From Mesorhizobium sp. WSM4904 (lineage in GTDB: Bacteria; Pseudomonadota; Alphaproteobacteria; Rhizobiales; Rhizobiaceae), in the NCBI RefSeq assembly GCF_029674545.1, contig NZ_CP121354.1, forward strand, positions 4,907,001-4,971,000: a stretch of DNA of 64,000 nt, written 5' to 3'. The notes beneath the pieces were generated by a model, which did not search any database, was not told the DNA's origin, and worked only from the letters and a program-made list of their open reading frames with translations. Each line of letters opens with the position of its first letter. The stretch's first letter is position 1. Shown one piece after another: positions 52,266 through 59,839 of the stretch. The position numbers were made by a program, and so were the translations under genes.

Positions 52266-52736
52266 ATGTTGGATGCGCTTGACCGCAGGATCGTGGCAGC
52301 CCTCGAGCGCGACGCGCGCATCTCGTTCGGCGAACTGGCCGAGGAGGTGGGCTTGAGCAAGACGCCGTGCTGGAAACGGGTGAAGGCGCTGGAGGATGCC
52401 GGCGTCATCCGCGGCTATTCCACCCGCATCGATCCGGCGGCGATCGGCTTCGGCATCGAGGCCTTCATCCAGGTGTCGATCGACTTCGAGGTCTCGGACG
52501 CCTTCGAGGCGGCGGTGAAGAGACACCCGCTGATCCGCCGCTGCTACGCCACGACCGGCGAGGCCGATTATCTGTTGCAGATCGTCACCGTCGACATGAG
52601 GGCGCTGGACAGGATGCTGCGCGAGGAGCTCAGCCGGTTGCCCGGCGTGCGCCGCACCGTCACCTCGATGGCGATGCGCGAGATCAAGTGCGACATCTCG
52701 TTCGCCGACGCGGCGGGGCATGCGCTGAGGGGGTGA
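52266..52736 (+). CDS. Lrp/AsnC-family regulator, divergent from kynA
   Basis: 156 residues. N-terminal helix-turn-helix (LDALDRRIVAALERDARISFGELAEEVGLSKTPCWKRVKAL) and a C-terminal RAM ligand domain (RCYATTGEADYLLQIV). The divergent position relative to the tryptophan dioxygenase suggests local control in response to an amino acid. The 138-base gap between them contains the shared promoter area. Confidence 0.9.
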   Translation: MLDALDRRIVAALERDARISFGELAEEVGLSKTPCWKRVKALEDAGVIRGYSTRIDPAAIGFGIEAFIQVSIDFEVSDAFEAAVKRHPLIRRCYATTGEADYLLQIVTVDMRALDRMLREELSRLPGVRRTVTSMAMREIKCDISFADAAGHALRG

Positions 52737-52806
52737 AATGGTATGAGAATCTTGCAATCATGGAGTAATTTCAGTATATACTTTAATTGTCGAAACAGGC
52801 GGGGCG

Positions 52807-53076
52807 ATGCGTTTCGAATGGGATGCCGTGAAGGCTAAGACCAACAAGGCCAAGCACGGCATCGATTTCGAACTCGCTTTGGAATTCGATTTCGCAAACG
52901 CCCTCGTCGCAATCGACGACAGTGAGAACTACGGCGAGGAACGCCTGGTCGCTACGAGCATCATCGGCCTTTCTATCTATGTGATGGTCTATGTCGAGCG
53001 AGGCGAAACGATCCGGGTCATTTCGCTGCGCAGAGCCACGAGGAAGGAGATCGAGAACTATGTCGAAAACCTCTAA
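52807..53076 (+). CDS. brnT: BrnT-type toxin (RNase)
   Basis: 89 residues matching the BrnT ribonuclease fold: FEWDAVKAKTNKAKHGIDFELA at the start, and ISLRRATRKEIENY at the end (usually ISARRAtrkErr.Y). Cleaves mRNA in translation arrest. It overlaps the antitoxin gene by 17 bases. A type II toxin-antitoxin pair. Confidence 0.88.
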   Translation: MRFEWDAVKAKTNKAKHGIDFELALEFDFANALVAIDDSENYGEERLVATSIIGLSIYVMVYVERGETIRVISLRRATRKEIENYVENL

Positions 53077-53413
53077 GCGTTCCCGCTCTGCAATCGTGCG
53101 CCGCGAAGCTAACCCGCCGACGCGTACCCGCGAGGAAGCCCTCGCCATCGCCCGGGCTGCTCTTTCGCGGATAACCGGCGAGGAGGACGCAGCGACGACA
53201 GCTGCGGCTCTTACCGACCCCGACGCACAGCCGGCGGAAGCCTTGCAGCGTCGCAGGCCCGGCCGCCCACGCGCCGAAGTGAAGAAGGTAGCGGTCTCAC
53301 TGAAGCTCGATCCCGATGTGGTCAGTGCCTACCGCGCGCAAGGCCCCGGCTGGCAGACGCGGATGAATGACGATCTGCGCAAGGCGGTGAAGCTGAAGCA
53401 CCACACGCGCTAG
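53060..53413 (+). CDS. brnA: BrnA-type antitoxin
   Basis: 117 residues. The C-terminal ribbon-helix-helix RPRAEVKKVAVSLKLDPDVV ... GPGWQTRMNDDLR is typical of BrnA. The N-terminal 70 residues are basic and flexible. Expected to bind BrnT and repress its own promoter. Confidence 0.87.
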   Translation: MSKTSKRSRSAIVRREANPPTRTREEALAIARAALSRITGEEDAATTAAALTDPDAQPAEALQRRRPGRPRAEVKKVAVSLKLDPDVVSAYRAQGPGWQTRMNDDLRKAVKLKHHTR

Positions 53414-53607
53414 GCTGCGCCTGCGGTTATGGTGTCGCTCGGTTTCAGTTTCGCTGGAGCCTCGCCAACAGCCGGTTCGGGTTCCCGCGCCGCCTCTTCC
53501 TTCTCCGCATCGGCCTTGCGCTTCGGGCACTCTTCGAAATCATGGTCGCGGCCGCCGCAATAGGAGCAGCATTTGGCGGGGCTGTCGGGGTGGAGCATCG
53601 GAGCCAT
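53410..53607 (-). CDS. Small zinc-knuckle (CCHC) protein
   Basis: 65 residues. Contains CSYCGGRDHDFEEC, a C-x2-C-x4-H-x4-C zinc knuckle of the type that binds single-stranded nucleic acid, followed by a charged tail. Convergent with brnA, overlapping its stop by four bases. ATG 53607 chosen; the ribosome site is weak. Confidence 0.55.
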   Translation of the reverse strand: MAPMLHPDSPAKCCSYCGGRDHDFEECPKRKADAEKEEAAREPEPAVGEAPAKLKPSDTITAGAA

Positions 53608-53696
53608 TCCCAAGAATGCACGAAAAAATTCCCGGTTGCAGCAATTGCGTGAGGTCGCAAATCGCCGTTCAGCCCCGATGCCCCGATATGTTTCTC

Positions 53697-53866
53697 ACGC
53701 AATTCCGGACGGAAAACCGCGGCACACTTTTCCTGGAATTGCTCTTTTGCTTTTTGCGCAATTCCGGACGGAAAACCGCGGCACACTTTTCCTGGAATTG
53801 CTCTTTTGCTTTCGCGCAATTCCGGACGGAAAACCGCGGCACACTTTTCCTGGAATTGCTTTTAAA
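53697..53866. repeat. Three tandem 58-59-bp repeats
   Basis: Copies start at about 53701, 53760 and 53818, each reading AATTCCGGACGGAAAACCGC then GGCACACTTTTCCTGGAATT with short T-rich spacers. AATTCC/GGAATT ends and a CCGCGG centre make each unit an imperfect palindrome. Single copies of this motif are common in Mesorhizobium intergenic DNA; a triple run is less usual. No gene is present here. Confidence 0.88.
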
Positions 53867-53908
53867 GGAGCTCGCCGCTTGCGCGGCGGGCTCCCTTTCA
53901 ATCACCGC

Positions 53909-54268
53909 TCACGCATGGGCGTGTGGATGACGGACGTCCCAGACGGCCCAGGCCGATGCCGCGACCACGAGCACGCCGAGGACGACATGCGTGATCATTA
54001 CGTTCCTGTCGGCCGCGAAGCCCAGGAACCAGGGCGACACGATCAGCCAAAGCCCGAGGACCATATTTACCCATTCCTCCCATTCAGCGAACACCGAAAG
54101 CGTTGCCAGGGCAAGCGCACCGAGCAGGACGCCGACAATCCAGGCGTTCCACGCGGGCATCATTGCCGCGGTGAATCCGATGACCCAGGGTGAGATGAAC
54201 AGGCAGATAGCGAGGACCAAGGTTACCCAGTCCTTGCTCTTCCTTTCTTCCATCAGTTTGCTTGCCAT
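53909..54268 (-). CDS. SPW-repeat membrane protein
   Basis: 119 residues with four membrane helices and two SPW motifs (FISPWVIGF and IVSPWFLGF), the mark of the SPW family. GATGGAGG precedes the ATG at 54268. Function unknown. Confidence 0.85.
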   Translation of the reverse strand: MASKLMEERKSKDWVTLVLAICLFISPWVIGFTAAMMPAWNAWIVGVLLGALALATLSVFAEWEEWVNMVLGLWLIVSPWFLGFAADRNVMITHVVLGVLVVAASAWAVWDVRHPHAHA

Positions 54269-54424
54269 GACAACCTCCATCGATGAAGCTTGACAAAAGC
54301 AACTGCGTTCGCGTGCGACGCGCACGCTCTGTTAATTGATGTAATACACTTTTACGAACCTGCAAGGGAGGGCTTGCGCAGCCATGGGTTGCGTAGCCCC
54401 GATGCCAGACGGCAAATACCCCTC

Positions 54425-55480
54425 TCAAACGCTGAAGTCGCCTTCGTTCTCGACGCCGAGCTGCGGCACGACGATGGCCTCCAGCGGCGCCGTCAGCGTC
54501 CATTTCATCTGGCCTGGCGAGCGTTCGAGGCTGGACGAGCCGCCGAGCGCTTGCGGCGCCACACGCTGCAGCACCACCGTGCCAAAACCCTTGCGCGTCT
54601 CCTCATTTGGCTCGCCATTGCCGGCATCGGCATTCGACGTCTCCTGCCAGACAAGGTGAAACCGGCGCCGCGCCTCCGGATCGGTCTCGACCGTCCAAGT
54701 GATCTCGACGCGACCGCCCTCGCCTGCCAGCGCACCATATTTCGACGAGTTGGTGCCAAGCTCGTGGAAGGCCATGCCGAGATTCTGCACGGCGTTCGAC
54801 TGCAGCGTCAGCAAGGGACCGGAGAGCGAGATGCGCTCCTCATGGCCGAACGGTTTCAGATGTTCCTGGATGAGGTCGAACAGGCTCGCTCCCGCCCATT
54901 CCGAAGTCACAAGAAGATCGTGCGAGCGCGACAGCGCCATGATGCGGGCGCGGATCATCTCCTCGAACTCGCCGGGGCTGGCGGAGCGCTTGTTGGTTTC
55001 CCGCACCATCGACAGGATCACCGCGAACTGGTTCTTCACGCGGTGGTTGACCTCGCGCATCAAGAGCCGAATGCGGCGCTCGCTTTCCTTGGCGGCGGTG
55101 ATGTCGCGGGCGATCGTGGAGGCGCCGACAATATTGCCGGAAAGGCTCCTGATCGGCGACACCGTTATCGAAACGGCAAGCAGTGAGCCGTCCTTACGCC
55201 TCCGCATCGTGTCGAAGCTCGCCACGCCCTCGCCGTTGCGGATGCGGCCGATGATGTCGGCTTCTTCGTCATGCAGATGCTCCGGGATGAGGAGCAGCAT
55301 CGATCGGCCGATGGCTTCTTGCGCGCTGTAGCCGAACATGCGTTCGGCCGCACGGTTCCAGTCGGTGATGACGCTGTTCAGGTCTTTGCCGATAATGGCG
55401 TCGAACGAGGAGTCGACGATGGCCGCCAGCCGCGCATTTGCGCTGGCATCTTGTGATTCCCTGCCCCCGGATTTCGCCAT
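54425..55480 (-). CDS. PAS-HWE sensor histidine kinase
   Basis: 351 residues, cytosolic. PAS domain (SSFDAIIGKDLNSVITDWN ... FGYSAQEAIG, about 20-130), then the HWE H-box REVNHRVKNQ (His about 150) and the ATPase part with AFHELGTNSSKYGAL (about 242-256). HWE kinases often feed the PhyR-NepR-EcfG general stress pathway, which fits the EcfG-like promoters nearby. No response regulator is adjacent. Confidence 0.87.
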   Translation of the reverse strand: MAKSGGRESQDASANARLAAIVDSSFDAIIGKDLNSVITDWNRAAERMFGYSAQEAIGRSMLLLIPEHLHDEEADIIGRIRNGEGVASFDTMRRRKDGSLLAVSITVSPIRSLSGNIVGASTIARDITAAKESERRIRLLMREVNHRVKNQFAVILSMVRETNKRSASPGEFEEMIRARIMALSRSHDLLVTSEWAGASLFDLIQEHLKPFGHEERISLSGPLLTLQSNAVQNLGMAFHELGTNSSKYGALAGEGGRVEITWTVETDPEARRRFHLVWQETSNADAGNGEPNEETRKGFGTVVLQRVAPQALGGSSSLERSPGQMKWTLTAPLEAIVVPQLGVENEGDFSV

Positions 55481-55518
55481 GGGCGTTAGCTAGCGCGACT
55501 GGGGGTCAAGGCAAGCGC

Positions 55519-55779
55519 CTAGGCCTTGGAATGGTCGGGAATATCGCCGTTGGCTTTTTCAGGAGCCAGCACGCCGAAATCCTGTGACTTCACCCCAGCC
55601 TCGGCAGTCAGGAAGCCGTCCGACGCAAGACCTCGGCGCAGCAATTCACGCACCGCAGCCGAACGGCTCGGCATGCGCTTTTCGAAACGCCAGTTTTCCA
55701 GCGCCGCCAACTCCTCGTCGGTCAGCATGATCTGCAGCCGCTGCGGCCGCTCAAGCTCAGCCACTTTTGCCTCCACCAC
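55519..55779 (-). CDS. Ribbon-helix-helix (CopG-like) protein
   Basis: 86 residues. RLQIMLTDEELAALENWRFEKRMPSRSAAVRELLRRGL is a clear ribbon-helix-helix with its DNA-facing strand first. GTG start. Upstream is TGAGTA-AGTG-CCT-CACT-TTGAGTA (about 55800-55822), a likely self-operator. No toxin gene is adjacent. Confidence 0.78.
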   Translation of the reverse strand: MVEAKVAELERPQRLQIMLTDEELAALENWRFEKRMPSRSAAVRELLRRGLASDGFLTAEAGVKSQDFGVLAPEKANGDIPDHSKA

Positions 55780-56035
55780 AGACGTTCAACACCACAAAAT
55801 GAGTAAGTGCCTCACTTTGAGTAGAACTAGGGTTGGCCGCATAAGACGTCAAGGAGGGCCGATGCGTGAAGGGAGACTGGCACCAACGATACCAACGATG
55901 CTGCGAGACTGCCTTTGACACCTTATACTAACTTACTGATTTATTTAATGATTTTAAGATTTGTGTATTGCCATCCGCTCGCTTCGGGCACATTGTACCC
56001 AAAGAGGGACGCCCGCCGTGAAAGGGAGGGTTCCA

Positions 56036-56377
56036 ATGTTACGAGGATTTTCCGACCGGTTGCGCAACGACGTCCATTGCAAGGTCCAGCAGGCCCTGTG
56101 GGCGGACGGGATTGTCAACATCATCAGGTTGTCGGAAGAAGTCAGGCTCGATAACGTCGAGGAGAACATCGCCCGCGAGGATATCGAGAGTTTGGTGCTG
56201 CAGGTGGCACAACTCTATGGCGCGGCCATTGAGTTCGACGACGAGGCGCGGACGGCGCTCGACCTGCCCGACCCCTGTCCAGCCGATAACCGCAACGATC
56301 TGGAAAAGGCGTTGAAAGAACGGTCGCCGCTTTCGGACGGCTCAACGAATCTGCTGCACGTGGACGACAAGTGCTGA
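56036..56377 (+). CDS. Hypothetical protein
   Basis: 113 residues starting MLRGFSDRLRNDVHCKVQQALWADGIVNI. Helical N-terminal half, acidic C-terminal half (VEENIAREDIESLVLQVAQLYGAAIEFDDEA). GGGAGGG precedes the ATG. An AT-rich promoter-like stretch lies at 55915-55975. No family recognised. Confidence 0.65.
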   Translation: MLRGFSDRLRNDVHCKVQQALWADGIVNIIRLSEEVRLDNVEENIAREDIESLVLQVAQLYGAAIEFDDEARTALDLPDPCPADNRNDLEKALKERSPLSDGSTNLLHVDDKC

Positions 56378-56413
56378 CGGGCGGGGCTAGCGGTTGGAAC
56401 CGACGCCCGACCA

Positions 56414-56824
56414 TCAGCCGTTGGCCTGTTCATCCAACAGGCGCAGTCCGGTTTCATATTTCCTCGGCTCGATGCCCATCTGGCGCGCCTGCCACAAATT
56501 GTCCCTGAGGTCTGCTTGCTTGACCGGCCTCGCCAGCGGGTTCGCCGCGGCGCGAGAGATGAAAGCCCGTTCGCCTTCGTCCAGCCGCCTCGTCAGCGCG
56601 TCGACCGCTGCGACCACTGGAAAGCCGAAGCCTGCCGTCTCGAGCCGCTCGAGCGTCCAGCCCTCGCCTTTCTCGACCACGTCGTGCAGGTAGGCGACGG
56701 TCTTTTCGTCGAGCGTTTCGACGGCGTCAGCAACGCGCCTCACATGTTCGATGTAGGGACGGCCGGTCTTGTCCTTCTGGCCGCGGTGGACGTCTTCAGC
56801 GATCTTCGCTGCCTGGTAAAGCAT
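56414..56824 (-). CDS. Small HD-domain protein (RelA/SpoT hydrolase-like)
   Basis: 136 residues. Pattern of the small ppGpp hydrolase-like HD family: HRGQKDKTGRPYIEHVRRVA, AYLHDVVEKGEGWT (His-Asp) and VDALTRR. RPVKQADLRDN near the end is the last metal-site block. Alone it may hydrolyse ppGpp or another nucleotide. GAGAGGAG precedes the ATG. Confidence 0.78.
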   Translation of the reverse strand: MLYQAAKIAEDVHRGQKDKTGRPYIEHVRRVADAVETLDEKTVAYLHDVVEKGEGWTLERLETAGFGFPVVAAVDALTRRLDEGERAFISRAAANPLARPVKQADLRDNLWQARQMGIEPRKYETGLRLLDEQANG

Positions 56825-56954
56825 GATCTCCTCTCTCTATTTGGAAGCCCGCCCCGGAGGGGACGACCGGAGCGGGCTGGGCCGGGCTCTGGATACCCGA
56901 TCCGGCAGCGCGCCTTTCGCGGGGATGTGGGGAATGCGCGCCGTACTGCAAACA

Positions 56955-57027
56955 GGAACATCAGCAGCGTCTAAATGTTCCTTCGCTGCCGGCCGAAAAA
57001 CAGGAACCTGCGGCCGGCGCCGCCGTT
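56955..57027 (+). promoter_or_regulatory. Two tandem EcfG-type promoters before csbD
   Basis: First site: GGAAC at 56955, 17 bases, GTT at 56977. Second site: GGAAC at 57003, 16 bases, CGTT at 57024. The second is a full consensus match, 33 bases before the csbD start. Confidence 0.62.
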
Positions 57028-57059
57028 AGCTCATTGTGCGAGTAAAGGAGGTCCGCGCC

Positions 57060-57263
57060 ATGGATTGGAACCGCGTCGAAGGAAACTGGAAGCAGGTCAA
57101 GGGCAAGGTGAAGGAACAGTGGGGCAAGCTTACCGACGACGACCTCGACCGCATCGCGGGCAAGCGCGACCAGCTCGAAGGCAAGATCCAGGAACGCTAC
57201 GGCATCGCGAAGGACCGTGTCCGCCGCGACGTCGACGACTGGGCGAGCCGCCAAGGCTGGTAG
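57060..57263 (+). CDS. CsbD-family stress protein
   Basis: 67 residues: MDWNRVEGNWKQVKGKVKEQWGKLTDDDL is the CsbD signature; RIAGKRDQLEGKIQERYG follows. Small hydrophilic protein typical of general stress regulons. AAAGGAGG precedes the ATG. Confidence 0.93.
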   Translation: MDWNRVEGNWKQVKGKVKEQWGKLTDDDLDRIAGKRDQLEGKIQERYGIAKDRVRRDVDDWASRQGW

Positions 57264-57389
57264 CGCCCGCGGTCCGGATGAATCAGTCCGCAGCCCCTCA
57301 CCGGGCTGCGGTATCGAAAGTCAGGAATTTTGATTTCCGAACAATGGTGCCATATTAGCTGACTAAGTGATTCATGGCACGCTGAACCG

Positions 57390-57572
57390 ATGGCCAAGAA
57401 GAAGAACGCACCCAGCCCGACCGTCGTCACGGCGACATCCGCCGCCGAGGCCTATGAGGCGGCCTACTTCGCCCGCAAATGCGGCCTGACCCCAGAAGAG
57501 GCGCTGCGGCTGATGCGCGAGGCAGCGGCACCAGCATTCAAGACGTCCGACAGCAGAAAGCGCAAGGGCTAG
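57390..57572 (+). CDS. Small DUF3606-like protein, copy 1
   Basis: 60 residues. The core AAEAYEAAYFARKCGLTPEEALRLMREA has the pattern of DUF3606-type small proteins; ends are basic. Function unknown. Compare the protein at 57607-57810. Confidence 0.6.
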   Translation: MAKKKNAPSPTVVTATSAAEAYEAAYFARKCGLTPEEALRLMREAAAPAFKTSDSRKRKG

Positions 57573-57606
57573 CCAAAAACGAAAGCATCTGTGCGGTGAT
57601 AGTCGC

Positions 57607-57810
57607 TCAGGTCGGCGGGCGATTGTCACGATTCTTCGCGAGTTGCTTTATTGCCCTGAGAAAGATCGGGGCAGCGAGATCGCATCTGTGCCGCGACGGG
57701 CCATTGGCATGGATGACGATTTCGGCCTGCTTCAAAGTCATGCCGTACTTTTGAGCAAACTCGAGGGGTTCATAGGCTTGCTCCCACCCCGGCCCTGTCT
57801 TCAGCATCAT
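57607..57810 (-). CDS. Small DUF3606-like protein, copy 2
   Basis: 67 residues from ATG 57810 behind GGGAGG. The core AYEPLEFAQKYGMTLKQAEIVIHANG parallels the neighbour on the other strand. Function unknown. Confidence 0.6.
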   Translation of the reverse strand: MMLKTGPGWEQAYEPLEFAQKYGMTLKQAEIVIHANGPSRHRCDLAAPIFLRAIKQLAKNRDNRPPT

Positions 57811-57972
57811 AACGTTCCTCCCGCTTGATAAGTCAGGCAACGCGTTCGGCTCGACAAGGTTTCAATGGCGTACTAAGGGCAGCCATTGCGGGCCTCGGCC
57901 ACCCCGAGCACCGAAACAGGCAGTCAATAACAAAAGATCGTTTCCGGGATTCTCCTGGCCAAAATTCTTTCT

Positions 57973-57997
57973 GGAACAAGTCGTTTCGGATCGAGTT
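57973..57997 (+). promoter_or_regulatory. Candidate EcfG promoter
   Basis: GGAAC, 17 bases, GTT (base before GTT is A), 34 bases before the start of the yciE-like pseudogene. Confidence 0.48.
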
Positions 57998-58030
57998 GAG
58001 GCTGACCAACCCCACCAGGAGATCTGAGAC

Positions 58031-58542
58031 ATGGCGAGTACGAAAACAGCCTCGAAGAAAGGCCTGAACGAACTTTTCCACGACACGCTGAAGGACATTT
58101 ACTTCGCCGAGAAGAAGATCCTCACGACGCTGCCCAAGATGGCCAAGGCAGCGCAGGACGACGCCTGAAGACGGCCTTCGAAAAACATCGCGTCCAAACC
58201 GAGGAACATGTGGCTCGGCTCGAGGAAGTGTTCGATGTGATCGACAAGAAACCCGTCGGCAAGACTTGCGCCGCGATCATGGGCATCACCGAGGAAGGCG
58301 CTGAGATCATGGAAGAGTATAAGGGTTCCCCTTCCCTCGACGCCGGCCTGCTGGCGGCGGCGCAGGCGGTCGAGCATTACGAAATCTCGCGCTACGGCAC
58401 GCTTCGGACCTGGGCATCCGAACTCGGCCTGGCCGAAGCTGTCAACCTTCTCGACAAGACGCTCGCAGAGGAAAAGGAGACTGACGCGGCACTTACCGAG
58501 CTTGCCGAATCGGCCGTCAACGTAGCGGCCGAAGCGGCTTAG
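58031..58542 (+). pseudogene. YciE/YciF (DUF892) ferritin-like gene with frameshift
   Basis: The first 45 codons (MASTKTASKKGLNELFHDTLKDIYFAEKK...) and the following frame (LKTAFEKHRVQTEEHVARLEEVF ... AAQAVEHYEISRYGTL) together make a full DUF892 protein of about 170 residues. They are in different frames: near 58165 one base appears missing (GACGACGCC-TGA where GAC-GAC-xxC-CTG-AAG is expected). The four-helix iron-site residues are otherwise intact (E..H, EH.EI..Y). Either a recent pseudogene or a sequencing error. Confidence 0.85.
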
Positions 58543-58629
58543 GGTGGAGGGAGGAATCTTCCCTCAATCCTGCCCCTTTCCCGAGGCCTGGGATTCACGT
58601 CCCAGGCGGGCGCGATTTGAGACCGTCAC

Positions 58630-58995
58630 ATGGAAAAGGCATTCAACCGGATGGCGGAGGCCGTTGCCCGCGCTACCGGCAGGCAGTGGGCCTTTGCTCT
58701 CTGCCTGGCATCAGTTCTGATCTGGGGAGGAACCGGGCCGGTGTTCCACTACTCGGAGACCTGGCAGCTCGTCGTCAACACCGGCACCACGATCATCACC
58801 TTCCTGATGGTATTCCTGATCCAGAACACACAGAACCGCGACGGAGCCGCCGTGCAGGCCAAGCTCGACGAATTGATCCGCTCCGGCCACGCCAAGAATG
58901 ATTTCATCGGCATAGAACATCTCACGGAAGCCGAGGTCGAAGAGCTCCGCGCCCGCTGCGCCGAGGCAAGGAGAAGGCAGATGGCCGACGCCTAG
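58630..58995 (+). CDS. Low-affinity iron permease family protein, copy 1
   Basis: 121 residues. Two membrane helices and the family signature WQLVVNTGTTIITFLMVFLIQNTQNRD (about 45-71), followed by AVQAKLDELIR. It is a short, half-size relative of fungal Fet4-type permeases; iron transport by the bacterial form is not established. Confidence 0.83.
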   Translation: MEKAFNRMAEAVARATGRQWAFALCLASVLIWGGTGPVFHYSETWQLVVNTGTTIITFLMVFLIQNTQNRDGAAVQAKLDELIRSGHAKNDFIGIEHLTEAEVEELRARCAEARRRQMADA

Positions 58996-59036
58996 AGAAA
59001 GTTCAAAGGTTGACGGCAGCGCGATCGGTCGGTTGT

Positions 59037-59387
59037 TCACCGGGACGCGGGCCTGGAAGCGCTCACGCCAGCCGCGGCAGCATGGGTTTCGATATTCTCC
59101 AGTTCCTCGTTTATGTGCTCCGGCGATTTATGCTCTAGGCCGACAACCTCGTTGCGGGCGGCCTCCAGCGCAACGATGATCTCGTTGAGCTTGGCCTGCA
59201 TGGCGGCCGTATCGCGCGCGTTCTGGATCAGCACGACGCCGGTGAGTCCTAATGCCGAGATCGAGACGATATAGGTGCCGAGAGGGGCGCTGGCGGCAGC
59301 GACACAAATCAGCGCGGCTGTCAGCAGCACATAAAGTCCCCATGGTCGGGAAAGGAACTCGGCAAGGACGTAAAGCGGTCGATGCAT
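59037..59387 (-). CDS. Low-affinity iron permease-like protein, copy 2
   Basis: 116 residues. Two hydrophobic helices and VVLIQNARDTAAMQAKLNEIIVAL, the same C-terminal pattern as copy 1 (LIQNTQNRDGAAVQAKLDELI). The first part has diverged. Convergent with copy 1, 41 bases apart. Confidence 0.7.
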   Translation of the reverse strand: MHRPLYVLAEFLSRPWGLYVLLTAALICVAAASAPLGTYIVSISALGLTGVVLIQNARDTAAMQAKLNEIIVALEAARNEVVGLEHKSPEHINEELENIETHAAAAGVSASRPASR

Positions 59388-59521
59388 GGAAGCCCTGTCA
59401 CTTCGCGAAGGCCTGCGCCTTTTTGCAAAGCGCAGGCTCGACCGGACGTATCGGCCGGCCGGCAGCTACCTTGGAGGGACACTGCGAAGATGGAACTTCA
59501 GTAGAGGGGTGTTTGTTCCTC

Positions 59522-59839
59522 ATGGCGAAAGGGCGGCTTCTCCAAATGACCAGACCGTCGCTGCATCTGCTCAAGGGCATAGGCTATATTGTCTCGACGA
59601 TCAGCGTGGCCTTGCTGGCGATCGTCAGTTGGGAGAGCGCGTCGAAAAGTCCGCTGCTGACCGGCTGCCTGCTCGGCGGCGCCGCCACGTCGATCGCCGG
59701 CATGTTCTGCCGCTGGCTTTCCTACGAAATCGAAAAGCGTCAGGAGGAGCGGCAGGACCGAAAAAAGCCAAGCCTCGGGTCACCGGCGAGCAGCGTCACC
59801 CCTGCCTCCACCGCCGGAACCCCGAGACCAGCACCGTGA
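59522..59839 (+). CDS. Small membrane protein
   Basis: 105 residues with two hydrophobic helices (about 19-38 and 47-65) and a charged, Pro/Ser-rich tail. The last 44 bases overlap the 3' end of the convergent YihY gene. Start uncertain (ATG 59522 or 59546). Function unknown. Confidence 0.55.
   Translation: MAKGRLLQMTRPSLHLLKGIGYIVSTISVALLAIVSWESASKSPLLTGCLLGGAATSIAGMFCRWLSYEIEKRQEERQDRKKPSLGSPASSVTPASTAGTPRPAP

Noticed and set aside
53697..53866. CRISPR-like appearance of the 59-bp repeats
   Set aside because: The full unit repeats without unique spacers and matches a common intergenic motif.
59464..59520. Another EcfG promoter before the small membrane protein at 59522
   Set aside because: GGAAC and GTT are present but 18 bases apart with T before GTT, and GTT almost abuts the start codon.
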